Source: Methylophilus sp. QUAN | GTDB lineage: Bacteria; Pseudomonadota; Gammaproteobacteria; Burkholderiales; Methylophilaceae | NCBI RefSeq assembly: GCF_015354445.1 | Contig: NZ_JADKYT010000001.1 | Span: forward strand, 434,001 to 498,000 | Direction of reading: 5' to 3' | Length of the DNA: 64,000 nt | Part shown: piece after piece, positions 1 to 8,260 of the stretch | Layout: the number at the start of each line of letters is the position of its first letter | Numbering within the stretch: position 1 is the stretch's first letter | Notes under the pieces: model-generated | Database searches by the model: none | Told to the model about the DNA's origin: nothing | Seen by the model: the letters and a program-made list of their open reading frames with translations, nothing else | Position numbers and translations under genes: made by a program

Positions 1-81
1 CGTTTGTCTGAGATTTCTGGCCTGGAGCGCACGCACTTGTACCGTAAGCTCAAGCAACTGGGTATCAAGATCAAAGGTTAA
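1..81 (+). CDS. C-terminal end of a sigma-54-type response regulator (NtrX-like), partial
   Basis: Only the last 26 residues and the stop are inside the window. They read as a Fis-type helix-turn-helix ending, with the core SGLERTHLYRKLKQLGI. This Leu-x-x-x-Tyr-Arg-Lys-Leu-Lys pattern is the DNA-recognition helix at the end of NtrC/NtrX-family activators, and the ERTHLYRKL variant is typical of NtrX. The gene starts upstream of the window, so the receiver and AAA+ domains cannot be checked. It is followed by a strong hairpin terminator. Confidence 0.7.
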   Translation, partial: RLSEISGLERTHLYRKLKQLGIKIKG

Positions 82-100
82 CTTGAGATTGCTGTCAATA

Positions 101-129
101 AAAAAGCCGGGATTGTCCCGGCTTTTTTA
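101..129. terminator. Bidirectional rho-independent terminator
   Basis: A GC-rich stem (AAGCCGGGA / TCCCGGCTT) with a 3-nt loop is flanked by A-tract and T-tract. It lies between the convergent regulator and DoxX genes and can serve both. Confidence 0.85.
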
Positions 130-143
130 TTGGTGATGATTGC

Positions 144-524
144 TTATTTTTTGCGGTTATCTAGGCTGCAAGCCGTGTCAGGGTAAATGCTCAGTAGCCA
201 CATGCCACCGGCGATGCCCATGTAAGCGAAGAACGCGTCCAGTGAAGCCTGGGCCAGGATCACGGCCATAAAGGCTGCCAGTACGCCCAGTACACGGGCT
301 GACAAGCGGGTTTTAAAGCCGATGATCAATAGCAGGCCAAACACAAATTGAACCAGGATCAGCAACGGGGCAAACACCGCTGGCAGCCCAAACTGGCCCA
401 GGGTCATCTGATATTGCAGGTAACCATCAGGCGTATTCAAAATCGCCATCAGTTTTAAAATTACGACCCCAAAAAACACCAGCCCCAGCAAAATCCTGGC
501 CGCTGCGGTTTGAAAACGACACAT
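144..524 (-). CDS. DoxX family membrane protein
   Basis: The 126-residue protein has about four hydrophobic helices: roughly residues 8-28, 48-70, 76-95 and 98-112. The N-terminal pattern (ARILLGLVFFGVVILK) and the GFKTRLSA stretch after helix 2 fit the DoxX/DoxD-like family of small inner-membrane proteins. Members have been linked to redox or thiol stress, but the function here is not known. The start is supported by a GAGGA ribosome-binding site a few bases upstream. It stands alone, divergent from the acetyltransferase gene. Confidence 0.7.
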   Translation of the reverse strand: MCRFQTAAARILLGLVFFGVVILKLMAILNTPDGYLQYQMTLGQFGLPAVFAPLLILVQFVFGLLLIIGFKTRLSARVLGVLAAFMAVILAQASLDAFFAYMGIAGGMWLLSIYPDTACSLDNRKK

Positions 525-625
525 AGCTTTTCCTCAAATCCTGTTTTTAATAAAGGACGTATGATGCCTGCGGCTAACTACAATTGCAATACAGGTACAA
601 TGGCGATATTTGATCCGGAGGGGCG

Positions 626-1066
626 ATGGCCGTGCAACGTATTCAGCTCAGTATCCATCACCTGGATAGGCATCATCCCTTATGGGCGGAGTGCCGCATG
701 ATCCGGCAGCGTGTATTCATAGAAGAGCAACACGTGCCGGTGGATCTGGAATGGGATGCGGCAGATGAAACAGCCATTCATCTGCTGGCATGCCGGGATG
801 ATCAATCCCTGGCATGCGCCAGAGTGTTGCCTGACGGGCATATTGGCCGCATGGCGGTGCTCGCAGAGTGGCGCGGGCGCGGGGTTGGAGAGGCATTGTT
901 GTTGCAGGCCATACAAGTTTGCCAGCAGTTGGATGTCAGTCATGCGCGGCTGTCGGCGCAAATGCATGCAGTTGGTTTTTATCAGCAAGTGGGCTTTGAG
1001 GTATGCAGTGAGCCTTACAGTGATGCCGATATATTACATATAGATATGCAACTTGAACTGGTATAA
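626..1066 (+). CDS. GNAT family N-acetyltransferase
   Basis: This 146-residue single-domain protein has the acetyl-CoA pyrophosphate-binding signature RGRGVGEAL at about residues 86-94, preceded by the beta-strand IGRMAVL. The C-terminal half (HAVGFYQQVGFEV) matches the GNAT motif B region. The N-terminal IRQRVFIEEQHVP resembles ElaA/YjcF-type acetyltransferases. The substrate is unknown. A clear GGAGG ribosome-binding site precedes the ATG. The stop codon lies inside the TATAAT box that probably drives the next gene. Confidence 0.85.
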   Translation: MAVQRIQLSIHHLDRHHPLWAECRMIRQRVFIEEQHVPVDLEWDAADETAIHLLACRDDQSLACARVLPDGHIGRMAVLAEWRGRGVGEALLLQAIQVCQQLDVSHARLSAQMHAVGFYQQVGFEVCSEPYSDADILHIDMQLELV

Positions 1067-1067
1067 T
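1059..1067 (+). promoter_or_regulatory. Extended -10 promoter for the Fae homologue
   Basis: TGGTATAAT is a perfect extended -10 element (TGN-TATAAT). It overlaps the stop codon of the acetyltransferase gene and lies about 47 bases before the Fae-homologue ATG. No good -35 hexamer is seen at 16-18 bp, as expected for an extended -10 promoter. Confidence 0.6.
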
Positions 1068-1113
1068 TGCGGTTTCCGTTTTTCTCCAACTTGCAGACAT
1101 AAAAGGAATTCTC

Positions 1114-1656
1114 ATGTCAAAAATCGTATTTAAAGCCGGTGAAGCAACCGTGTTTTCTGAAGGTAAAGATGTTACCGCCGCGATGCCGGAAATCTTGATC
1201 GGTTCTGTAGATGGCCCAGTGGGCGCTGCATTTGCCAACATGATGGCGCAGACCAAAGGCCACACAGCTATGTTTGCCGTACGTGATATCAACCAGATGG
1301 TACGCCCAGCGACCATGATGGTGCCAAAAGTGACATTGAAAGATTCACTGAACATTGAATTGTTCGGTGGCGTGGTGCAAGCAGGTGTGGCTGATGGCAT
1401 TACCGATGCCGTGATCGAGGGTATCATTCCTAAAGAGCTGGTGAACGATCTGTGTATCGTGGCATTGCTGTGGGTTGACCCGGGCTGTGCTAAAGAAGCG
1501 AACCTGGACAAGGCTGACCTGTACAAAAACAACTACGAAGCGATCAAGCTGGCATTGAAACGTGCCTTGAACGACGAGCCTAGCATTGATGAACTGATTG
1601 CTAACCGTCACAAAATCAGACACTGTATGTGGGAAGATAGCTGGGATCAGAAGTAA
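1114..1656 (+). CDS. Formaldehyde-activating enzyme (Fae) homologue lacking the catalytic His
   Basis: The 180-residue protein aligns over its whole length with Fae, the enzyme that condenses formaldehyde with tetrahydromethanopterin. Shared landmarks are the N-terminal GEA, an ILIG strand, a long central AFANMM helix, the segment DAVIEGIIPKE (about residues 110-120) and NNYEAIKLALKRALN (about 144-158). In canonical Fae the general acid/base is His17, six residues before the glycine of the IIG strand. Here that position is Met24 (AAMPEILIG). The C-terminus is longer and ends in His/Cys/Trp-containing HKIRHCMWEDSW. It is therefore a divergent paralogue of the Fae2/Fae3 kind rather than proven Fae. 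An AAAGGA ribosome-binding site precedes the ATG. It is monocistronic, with its own promoter and terminator. Confidence 0.8.
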   Translation: MSKIVFKAGEATVFSEGKDVTAAMPEILIGSVDGPVGAAFANMMAQTKGHTAMFAVRDINQMVRPATMMVPKVTLKDSLNIELFGGVVQAGVADGITDAVIEGIIPKELVNDLCIVALLWVDPGCAKEANLDKADLYKNNYEAIKLALKRALNDEPSIDELIANRHKIRHCMWEDSWDQK

Positions 1657-1673
1657 TCCTGCTGTTTCTGCCT

Positions 1674-1697
1674 AACCCCGCAATTGCGGGGTTTTTG
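1674..1697 (+). terminator. Rho-independent terminator of the Fae homologue
   Basis: The AACCCCGC / GCGGGGTT stem with an AATT loop is followed by a T-tract, 18 bases after the stop codon. Confidence 0.85.
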
Positions 1698-1714
1698 TTA
1701 TGTGGACTTAAAAC

Positions 1715-2122
1715 ATGAAGCATTTAATTAAACGCTATCTGGCGGTTGTGTATGAAGCGCTATTGCTGCTGGCGTTGGCGCTGGCACTGACTGCTGCGTA
1801 CATCATGATCATCGGCGATGCCAGTCATGGCTGGAAAAGACTGGGTTTACAGGCCTTGTTGTGGCTGGTGATAGGGGCTTATTTTGTGCGTTGCTGGGTG
1901 GTGACCGGGCAAACCCTGGCCAGTCAGACCTGGCAGTTAAAGGTGGTTGGCCAGCATGGGCAGTTGCTCGACCGGCAGCAAGCGATGATGCGTTATGTGT
2001 TGGCCAGCATGCTGCTATTGCCTGCCGGGTTGACCTTGTGGTGGGCATTGCTGGATCGCGAGCAACAGTTCTTGCATGACCGCCTGTTAGGCTCGCGCAT
2101 CATTGCCTTGCCGCCGGTGTAG
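1715..2122 (+). CDS. RDD family membrane protein
   Basis: This 135-residue protein has three hydrophobic segments: about residues 9-34, 44-62 and 90-110. The expected RDD features are present in diverged form: an N-terminal KRYLAVVYEALLL helix, the mid-protein pattern TGQTLASQTWQLKVV, and the C-terminal DREQQFLHDRLLGSRII that ends most RDD proteins. The molecular role of small RDD proteins is not established; some family members have been linked to Na+/H+ exchange. It converges with lptG. Confidence 0.75.
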   Translation: MKHLIKRYLAVVYEALLLLALALALTAAYIMIIGDASHGWKRLGLQALLWLVIGAYFVRCWVVTGQTLASQTWQLKVVGQHGQLLDRQQAMMRYVLASMLLLPAGLTLWWALLDREQQFLHDRLLGSRIIALPPV

Positions 2123-2131
2123 GCGTTTAGA

Positions 2132-3226
2132 TTAGCGTCGCTCGACGTAGTAAAGCATGCCAAGTCCAGCCGCTAAAAAGAGTAGCGTCGGACTGATGGC
2201 GCTGACCAGTGGAGACCAGTCGTTGAGTACGCCCAGATGCACAAACACGCGGTTCATGATCTGGTAGACCACGCCCAGGAAAATCCCGGCAAAGATTTTG
2301 GCACTGATGCCCCCTGCACGTTGTTGTAAAAAGCCAAACGGCAGTGCCAGCATCACCATCACCAGGCAGGCCAATGGATAGACCAGTTTGGACCACAGCG
2401 CGACCTGGTAACGGGTGCTTCTCTGGCCATTCTGGTGCAGATACTGGATAAAGCTGTACAGATTCCAGGCGGACATTTTTTCCGGCAACACCAGCAGTAC
2501 ATTGAGTAGCTCTGGCCGGATTAGCGACTCCCATTTGGTCTGCTTGAAGAATTGCGAGGTGACGGAGTTGTTCTGCGCTGATTTGCTGGTGTGCATTTTG
2601 GTTTGTGTCACATTGGACAATATCCAGTGGTCATCTTCAAAATAACCTTTGTCGGCATGGCTGATATTGCGCAAGCGGAATTGTGCGTCAAAATCATAAA
2701 TACGAATATCCACCAGGCTGCTATCCGGCATGACGGTAGCGACATTGACAAAACTACTGCCATCCTTGATCCACAAGCCTGACTGGAAGTCCTGTGCGAC
2801 CACTGAGTCTGTGGCCTGGATGCGGATGCGTTGCGCCATTTTTTCACTGATAGGCGCAATGATTTCACCGATCAAAAACGTCACCAGTGCGAATACCAAA
2901 CCAATACTTAACAGCATTTTTGCGATGGTTTGCAGTGAAATGCCGCTGGTGCGCATCACAATCAACTCAGAGCTTGAGGCCATGGCGCCCAAGGTGTAAA
3001 CAATACCTAAGAGTACAGCCACGGGCGCAACTTCATAAATGTGTCCGGGAATACTCAGGCCAACATAAATCAGCATGCTGTTGATGCCGTAGTGTCCGCG
3101 TCCCAGGCTGTCCAGCTCTTGCAGCAGGTCAAAGAAAGAAAACATGGCGAGCAAGCCCAGCAACACCAGCATGATGTTGAAGCTGATTTCTTTCCAGAAA
3201 TAGCGGTTGAGGATAGTCAGCGTCAT
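2132..3226 (-). CDS. lptG: LPS export ABC transporter permease LptG
   Basis: This is one of the two inner-membrane permeases of the Lpt machine (LptB2FG), which extracts lipopolysaccharide from the inner membrane and passes it to the LptC-A-D bridge. The 364-residue protein has the LptF/LptG layout: helices near residues 12-32, 60-80 and 98-118, a periplasmic beta-jellyroll of about 150 residues, and three more helices after residue 270. The opening NRYFWKEISFNIMLVLLGLLA and the late GVVYQIMNRVFVHLGVLNDWSP are typical of LptG. Its start overlaps the end of lptF by 4 bp, so the two are translationally coupled. The ATPase LptB is not in this window. Confidence 0.93.
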   Translation of the reverse strand: MTLTILNRYFWKEISFNIMLVLLGLLAMFSFFDLLQELDSLGRGHYGINSMLIYVGLSIPGHIYEVAPVAVLLGIVYTLGAMASSSELIVMRTSGISLQTIAKMLLSIGLVFALVTFLIGEIIAPISEKMAQRIRIQATDSVVAQDFQSGLWIKDGSSFVNVATVMPDSSLVDIRIYDFDAQFRLRNISHADKGYFEDDHWILSNVTQTKMHTSKSAQNNSVTSQFFKQTKWESLIRPELLNVLLVLPEKMSAWNLYSFIQYLHQNGQRSTRYQVALWSKLVYPLACLVMVMLALPFGFLQQRAGGISAKIFAGIFLGVVYQIMNRVFVHLGVLNDWSPLVSAISPTLLFLAAGLGMLYYVERR

Positions 3227-4332
3227 GTTTTTACACGCTTTGCCCGGCGTTTAAACCAGTCAGGAATGAGTGGTTTGAGATGCTTGCGGCGGTAGTATAG
3301 ATACCAGCCAAGCAATGCGAAGCTAAAGTGCACAGGCCACAATCCGATCAGGACGGAGATTTTCCCCTGGGTGATCCAAGCTTGGAAGATGCTCAACATA
3401 TTGTTGTAGATGATGAATATCAGGATGGCAAACATGATATTCAGTGAGCGTCCGGCGCGTGGGTCGACAAAACTCAGTGGAATGGCAAGCAATACCATAA
3501 TGATGGTCGAAATGGGCATCGCCAGCCGCCAGTGCAGTTCTGCATGGTCAGCCGCGGTTGCGCCGCTAATCAGCGATTGGGTGGACCTGGTTTGCGCTGT
3601 GCTGGATGACGGTGCGGTTTCCTTGGTTTCTACACGGATGTCGTAGCGCTCGAATTCGGTGGTCATTACCTCTAGCGTATTGGGCGTGATTTCATAACGT
3701 CTGCCGTGCTCCATACGCAAAAAATTATCCCCATTGGGGGCTTTATAGCGACTGCCACTATTGGCCGTGATAATGCCGGTCTTGCCATTTTGCTTGGATT
3801 GCACAAAGATGTTTTTGACCTCATAGCCCAGTTTATCGAAGCTCTCGATAAAATAGATGCGCTCGCCATTGTTGGACTCTTTGAAGCTGCCTGGACTGAT
3901 CGAAGATAACTCGTCCCGCTTTTTGAGCTGTGCACGATAACTGTCTGCTTTATCGTTGGCCCAGGGGACAATCCCCAAGCTGAACACGCTGATGATCAGT
4001 ACCAGAGGGGCAATAAAACGCAAAATTGGTAGTACCCATTGGCGCAAACTCAGCCCTGCGTTCATCCAGATGACCATTTCAGAGTCACGGTGCCAGCGGG
4101 TCAGGGTCAGCAGTGCGGCCAGGAAAATGGCAAGGGACAGCATCATGGGCATGAACTGGACCAGACTGAAGGTCAGGATAGTGCCGATGGCGTCGTTAGG
4201 GAGAATCCCTCTGGAAACTTGGCGCACGATGTTACCGGCGCGTTGCGCCACGACAATACCCAGGATAATCAGGAAAATGGCAGACGCTGAGGACATCAGC
4301 TCTGCAGACAATGCACGTTTGAATATTTTCAA
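3223..4332 (-). CDS. lptF: LPS export ABC transporter permease LptF
   Basis: The 369-residue partner of LptG begins MKIFKRALSAELMSSASAIFLI, a standard LptF start. It has three N-terminal helices, a periplasmic domain (about residues 130-265) and three C-terminal helices, including the family segment IPLSFVDPRAGRSLN. The reading frame begins with a TTG codon at position 4332 and no strong ribosome-binding site is seen. It is the first gene of an lptF-lptG operon, divergent from pepA as in many beta- and gamma-proteobacteria. Confidence 0.93.
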   Translation of the reverse strand: MKIFKRALSAELMSSASAIFLIILGIVVAQRAGNIVRQVSRGILPNDAIGTILTFSLVQFMPMMLSLAIFLAALLTLTRWHRDSEMVIWMNAGLSLRQWVLPILRFIAPLVLIISVFSLGIVPWANDKADSYRAQLKKRDELSSISPGSFKESNNGERIYFIESFDKLGYEVKNIFVQSKQNGKTGIITANSGSRYKAPNGDNFLRMEHGRRYEITPNTLEVMTTEFERYDIRVETKETAPSSSTAQTRSTQSLISGATAADHAELHWRLAMPISTIIMVLLAIPLSFVDPRAGRSLNIMFAILIFIIYNNMLSIFQAWITQGKISVLIGLWPVHFSFALLGWYLYYRRKHLKPLIPDWFKRRAKRVKT

Positions 4333-4347
4333 TTTAAATGCACCGCT

Positions 4348-4375
4348 TTGAAATCAGCATAAAACACTAGATAAT
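4348..4375 (+). promoter_or_regulatory. Probable sigma-70 promoter of pepA
   Basis: TTGAAA (4348-4353), a 16-bp spacer and GATAAT (4370-4375) lie in the 88-bp divergent gap between lptF and pepA. The predicted start gives a leader of about 40 nt. Confidence 0.55.
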
Positions 4376-4420
4376 ACAACCATCACTCAGGCAAATTGCA
4401 TGGAATCACAAAGGATAAAG

Positions 4421-5902
4421 ATGGAATTTAGCATAAAAAACGCTGCCCCGGAAAAATTGCGTACGGATTGTTTACTGGTCGGCATTTATGAAGGCCGGAA
4501 ACTGACGGATTTAGCTAAATCGCTGGATACGGTGAGCGAAAAAGCCATTTCGGCCGCGCTGAAATCTGGCGATATGGAAGGTAAAACTGGAAGCACCCTG
4601 GTATTGCGCCAACTGGCTGGTGTGGTGACGCCGAGAGTGATGCTGGTCGGCTTGGGTAAGGCGGACGATGCAAGCCTGAAAAGCTTGCGTAACAGCTTCC
4701 GCGCTGCGGTGAAAGCACTGCCGGCTGGCGTGGAGAATGTGGCGACAGATTTTGCTAGCCTGAGTATCAAAAAAACAACGGTGCAGCAAAAAGCGGCTGC
4801 CTTGGCTGAAGTGGCGCTGGACGCTACTTATAAAGTGAATGCGGTGAAAGAGAAATCTGTTGAACCGCATCCGCTCAAGCAAGTGATAGTGCTGGCGGAA
4901 AAAACCGATCAGGCGGCTGCGACTGAGGGCGTTAGCCAGGGTAGCAGTGTAGGGCAGGGCGTGGCCTTGGCCAAAGACTTGGGCAATTTGCCGCCGAACA
5001 TTTGCACACCTAGCTATCTGGGCAAGCAAGCTGAGAAATTGGCCAAAGAATACGGCTTCAAGGTCGAGGTGCTGGAGCAGGCCGCGATTGAGAAGCTCAA
5101 TATGGGCTCTTTTTTAGGCGTGACGCGTGGCAGCGAAGAGCCTCCACGCTTTATTGTATTGCAGCATCTGCATGGCAAAAAATCCCAAAAACCTGTGGTG
5201 TTGGTGGGCAAGGGCATTACGTTTGATACCGGTGGCATTTCGCTCAAACCGGGCGCCGACATGGATGAAATGAAATATGACATGTGCGGTGCTGCCTCAG
5301 TATTAGGCGTATTCAAGGCATTGGGTGAGCTGAAGTTGCCGCTGAATGTGGTGGGCTTGATCCCAACCTGTGAAAACATGCCGAGTGGCCGCGCGACTAA
5401 ACCAGGTGATGTGTTGACCAGTATGTCTGGCCAAACCATTGAAGTGTTGAATACTGATGCAGAAGGCCGTTTGATTTTGTGTGATGCGCTGACTTACGCA
5501 GAGCGTTTTGAGCCAGCGGCAGTGATTGATATTGCCACGTTGACCGGTGCTTGCGTCATTGCGTTAGGGCATCATGTCAGTGGCCTGTTTGCCAATAATG
5601 ATACTTTGGCCAAGGCCTTGCTGGCGGCTGGCGAGCAAGCCAATGACCGTGCCTGGCAAATGCCGTTGTGGGACGATTATCAGGGCCAACTGGACAGCAA
5701 CTTTGCCGATATTGCCAACATTGGTGGCCGTGCCGCAGGCAGTATTACCGCGGCTTGTTTCTTATCACGCTTTGCCAAAAAGTATGACTGGGCGCATCTG
5801 GATATCGCGGGCACGGCCTGGAAATCTGGCAAGGAAAAAGGCGGCACGGGCCGTCCGGTACCATTGCTGGTGACGTATTTGCTGGACCAGGCAGCCAAAT
5901 AA
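4421..5902 (+). CDS. pepA: Leucyl aminopeptidase PepA (M17 family)
   Basis: This cytosolic dinuclear-metal aminopeptidase removes N-terminal residues, especially Leu, from peptides. The 493-residue protein has the less conserved N-terminal domain and the M17 catalytic domain. Visible active-site elements are VGKGITFDTGG with the metal-binding Lys and Asp, KYDMCGAA, and the family signature NTDAEGRL. I chose the ATG at 4421 over an in-frame ATG at 4400 because AAAGGA sits 6 bases before it and MEFSIKN is a usual PepA opening. It is followed after 6 bp by holC, the common pepA-holC pair. PepA in E. coli also binds DNA at Xer sites; whether this one does cannot be read from the sequence. Confidence 0.96.
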   Translation: MEFSIKNAAPEKLRTDCLLVGIYEGRKLTDLAKSLDTVSEKAISAALKSGDMEGKTGSTLVLRQLAGVVTPRVMLVGLGKADDASLKSLRNSFRAAVKALPAGVENVATDFASLSIKKTTVQQKAAALAEVALDATYKVNAVKEKSVEPHPLKQVIVLAEKTDQAAATEGVSQGSSVGQGVALAKDLGNLPPNICTPSYLGKQAEKLAKEYGFKVEVLEQAAIEKLNMGSFLGVTRGSEEPPRFIVLQHLHGKKSQKPVVLVGKGITFDTGGISLKPGADMDEMKYDMCGAASVLGVFKALGELKLPLNVVGLIPTCENMPSGRATKPGDVLTSMSGQTIEVLNTDAEGRLILCDALTYAERFEPAAVIDIATLTGACVIALGHHVSGLFANNDTLAKALLAAGEQANDRAWQMPLWDDYQGQLDSNFADIANIGGRAAGSITAACFLSRFAKKYDWAHLDIAGTAWKSGKEKGGTGRPVPLLVTYLLDQAAK

Positions 5903-5908
5903 CGCGTC

Positions 5909-6331
5909 ATGACTAAAATCCGTTTTTACACTGATGTCACTGATCCACCTGCGTTGATACAACATCTGGTGAGCCAGGCGTTATCACGGCAGCGCAGTGT
6001 GACCATTTATGTGCCTGACCGAGAGCAGGCACAAAGGCTGGGTGATCAGTTATGGCAGCAAACGGCCGACAGTTTCTGGCCAAATGCATTGGCTGATGCC
6101 GAGTACGCCGCATTGACGCCGGTGCAACTGGCCTGGCAGCCCGAGCAGATTCGCCAGGATGATTTGCTGTTTAACTGCCAGGCGGCCCTGCCTAAGTTTT
6201 TCAGCCGTTTTCGCCATGTGTTTGAGTTGATAGGCACCGAAGAGGCTGACAAAATGGCCGGGCGGCAGCGGTGGGCATTTTATCGTGACCGTGGTTACGA
6301 GATTCAGCACATGAATAAGCAAACGCAATAA
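5909..6331 (+). CDS. holC: DNA polymerase III chi subunit
   Basis: HolC (chi) links the clamp-loader complex to single-strand binding protein through psi. The 140-residue length is normal. Recognisable parts are the opening IRFYTDV, the SVTIYVPDREQAQRLGDQLW helix region, and the C-terminal RWAFYRDRGYEI stretch, which corresponds to the conserved end of chi proteins. It lies directly downstream of pepA, as in most proteobacteria. The usual downstream gene valS is not here; a coiled-coil gene follows instead. Confidence 0.9.
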   Translation: MTKIRFYTDVTDPPALIQHLVSQALSRQRSVTIYVPDREQAQRLGDQLWQQTADSFWPNALADAEYAALTPVQLAWQPEQIRQDDLLFNCQAALPKFFSRFRHVFELIGTEEADKMAGRQRWAFYRDRGYEIQHMNKQTQ

Positions 6332-6353
6332 CAAGCCTTGCAAAGGGGATGGT

Positions 6354-7292
6354 GTGGATATTTCAGAAATTCCGGTATTAACCAAAGTTGTTCAGAAGTC
6401 AGCGGCGCCTGCGATTGAGATGGATGAGTTGGTGGCGCAGCTTAAACAGGCTTTGTTACCGGAAATCATGCAATTGGTGGCTGCACAACTGGCCGAGCAT
6501 AGTCCAGGCACCCTTGCGGCCGGACAGCAGTCTCTTGCCGACTACGCCAATACATTGCAACAAGAAGTGCTGGCGAAGGCACAGTCGCAGGTCGGTGATA
6601 GCATTCAGGCGATAGAACAAGCCTTCCGCGAGGCCATGGGCAATGTCAGCAAGCAGCAATTGCAAGTGTTTGAAGAACAGATCGGCCGCTTGAACGAAAC
6701 GCAGCAATCGCAATTGCAGGCCAATGAGCAATCATTTCAGGCCGCATTGGAAAACAATATCCAGCAACAATTACAGGCGGTTGAAGAGAAGTTGTCGCAG
6801 TTGGGTGACACCCAGCAGCAATTGCTGGCAGCCACCGAGCAAACCGTGCGCGACACGGTGGATAAAACCGGCCATCAATGGTTGGGTGAGACCTTGTCAC
6901 CGCTGATAGATGCGCAACAGGCGCAAATGGAAAGCCGTTTGCAATCTTTGCGTGAGCAGCTTGAGCAGGGCCTGGTCGATCATTTGCAACAATTGCAAGA
7001 AACCAATAAACGAACCTTGTCTGATAGCCAGGCATCAGCGGCTACCACGCTGGTGGCAGACTACAAGCAATCACTGCAAGAGGCATTTGCCGAGTTAAAC
7101 GCTGCACAAATGGCGGAGTTTAAGCAGAGCATGCAAGCTGAGCTTGCGGCATCAGCGCCTGCCTTGGAGGAAAAAGTGGCAGCAGTGGTCGCCGTGCAAT
7201 TGCAGGAAATGGAGGCCGAAATGAACAAGCGCCTCAAGTCACGCATTCTGGAAGTGTTGCAGGGCATCAAGTTTGTGATGCCTACGGTTTAA
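6354..7292 (+). CDS. Gln/Ala-rich coiled-coil protein of unknown function
   Basis: I do not recognise a named family. The 312-residue protein starts at a GTG with AAAGGGG 6 bases upstream. After a short N-terminal region it is almost wholly predicted long helix: heptad-like runs rich in Gln, Glu, Ala and Leu extend from about residue 60 to 290, with repeated LQ.FEEQIGRLNETQQSQL-type units. There is no signal peptide or membrane segment. The last 20 residues (RILEVLQGIKFVMPTV) are more hydrophobic. It may form a rod-like dimer or multimer. Position 22 bp after holC suggests co-transcription with pepA-holC, but I infer no function from that. Confidence 0.75.
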   Translation: MDISEIPVLTKVVQKSAAPAIEMDELVAQLKQALLPEIMQLVAAQLAEHSPGTLAAGQQSLADYANTLQQEVLAKAQSQVGDSIQAIEQAFREAMGNVSKQQLQVFEEQIGRLNETQQSQLQANEQSFQAALENNIQQQLQAVEEKLSQLGDTQQQLLAATEQTVRDTVDKTGHQWLGETLSPLIDAQQAQMESRLQSLREQLEQGLVDHLQQLQETNKRTLSDSQASAATTLVADYKQSLQEAFAELNAAQMAEFKQSMQAELAASAPALEEKVAAVVAVQLQEMEAEMNKRLKSRILEVLQGIKFVMPTV

Positions 7293-7293
7293 T

Positions 7294-8064
7294 TTACGCG
7301 TTTGCCAGTGTCAGCATAACTGGCGTGTGGTCGCTGGGGCGCTCCAGTTTGCGTGGTGCCTTGTCTATCACGCAGCTATCGCACAGCGGCTTTAAGGCAT
7401 CACTGACCAGAATGTGGTCTATGCGCATGCCCATGTTGCGGCGGAACGCGGCCATGCGGTAATCCCACCAGCTAAACTGCCCGGCCTCGTCGTTAAACAG
7501 GCGAAAGCTATCGTGTAAACCCAGTGCCAATAATCGCTCAAAGGCTTCCCGTTCGGGCTGGCTTACCAGCACTTGCCCTTCCCAGGCAGCCGGGTCATGG
7601 CAATCTCTATCATCCGGCGCAATATTGTAATCCCCTAACAGTGCGAGTTTTTCGTGTTGTTTCAACTCGTCCGTCACCCAGTTCTGCAGGGCCGCCAGCC
7701 AATTGAGTTTGTATTGATATTTATCTGAATCCAGCGCCTGGCCATTGACCACATAGGCGCAAATTACACGTACGCCCTGTATCGTAGCTGCAATAATACG
7801 CTTTTGTTCATCGGCAAAATTTGGCAGGTCAACATGGACATCTTTCAGTGGATGCGGGCTGATAATCGCCACGCCATTATAGGTTTTCTGGCCATTATGC
7901 ACCGCATTAAACCCGGCTTCTTGCAAGGCAGCATAGGGAAACTTGCTGTCCTCCTGCTTGGTTTCCTGTAGGCATAACACATCCGGCTGGTTGGAAGCCA
8001 GCCAGTCCAGCACATGTGGCAAGCGCACAGTCAGGGAGTTGACGTTCCAGGTAGCCAGTTTCAA
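7294..8064 (-). CDS. xthA: Exodeoxyribonuclease III (ExoIII/AP endonuclease family)
   Basis: This enzyme cuts DNA at abasic sites and has 3'-5' exonuclease and 3'-phosphatase activity in base-excision repair. The protein shows the EEP-fold motifs in order: ATWNVNSLTVRL, LCLQETKQED (metal-binding Glu), NGVAIIS, LLGDYNIAP (catalytic Asp and Asn) and the C-terminal RIDHILVSD and SDHTPVML (catalytic His). I place the start at a TTG (8064), giving the standard opening MKLATWNVNS and a GGAGA ribosome-binding site 7-9 bases upstream. An upstream ATG at 8091 would add nine residues not seen in the family. It converges with the coiled-coil gene with 1 bp between the stops. Confidence 0.93.
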   Translation of the reverse strand: MKLATWNVNSLTVRLPHVLDWLASNQPDVLCLQETKQEDSKFPYAALQEAGFNAVHNGQKTYNGVAIISPHPLKDVHVDLPNFADEQKRIIAATIQGVRVICAYVVNGQALDSDKYQYKLNWLAALQNWVTDELKQHEKLALLGDYNIAPDDRDCHDPAAWEGQVLVSQPEREAFERLLALGLHDSFRLFNDEAGQFSWWDYRMAAFRRNMGMRIDHILVSDALKPLCDSCVIDKAPRKLERPSDHTPVMLTLANA

Positions 8065-8260
8065 CAAAGTTCTCCACAAAAGAATCAGCAAAATGCGCTT
8101 GCAATGCGCCAGGGATGCACGCGCATTTTACACGACTCTTTTATCGCTGCCTGCCACGTAGGTGTCGACACGCGCTGCCATATCAGACAAATGGCGTATT
8201 TTTCAATCGCACGCTCCCCGTTACAGTGAGGTTTGCATGGTTTGATATCAGGAGCAAAAG

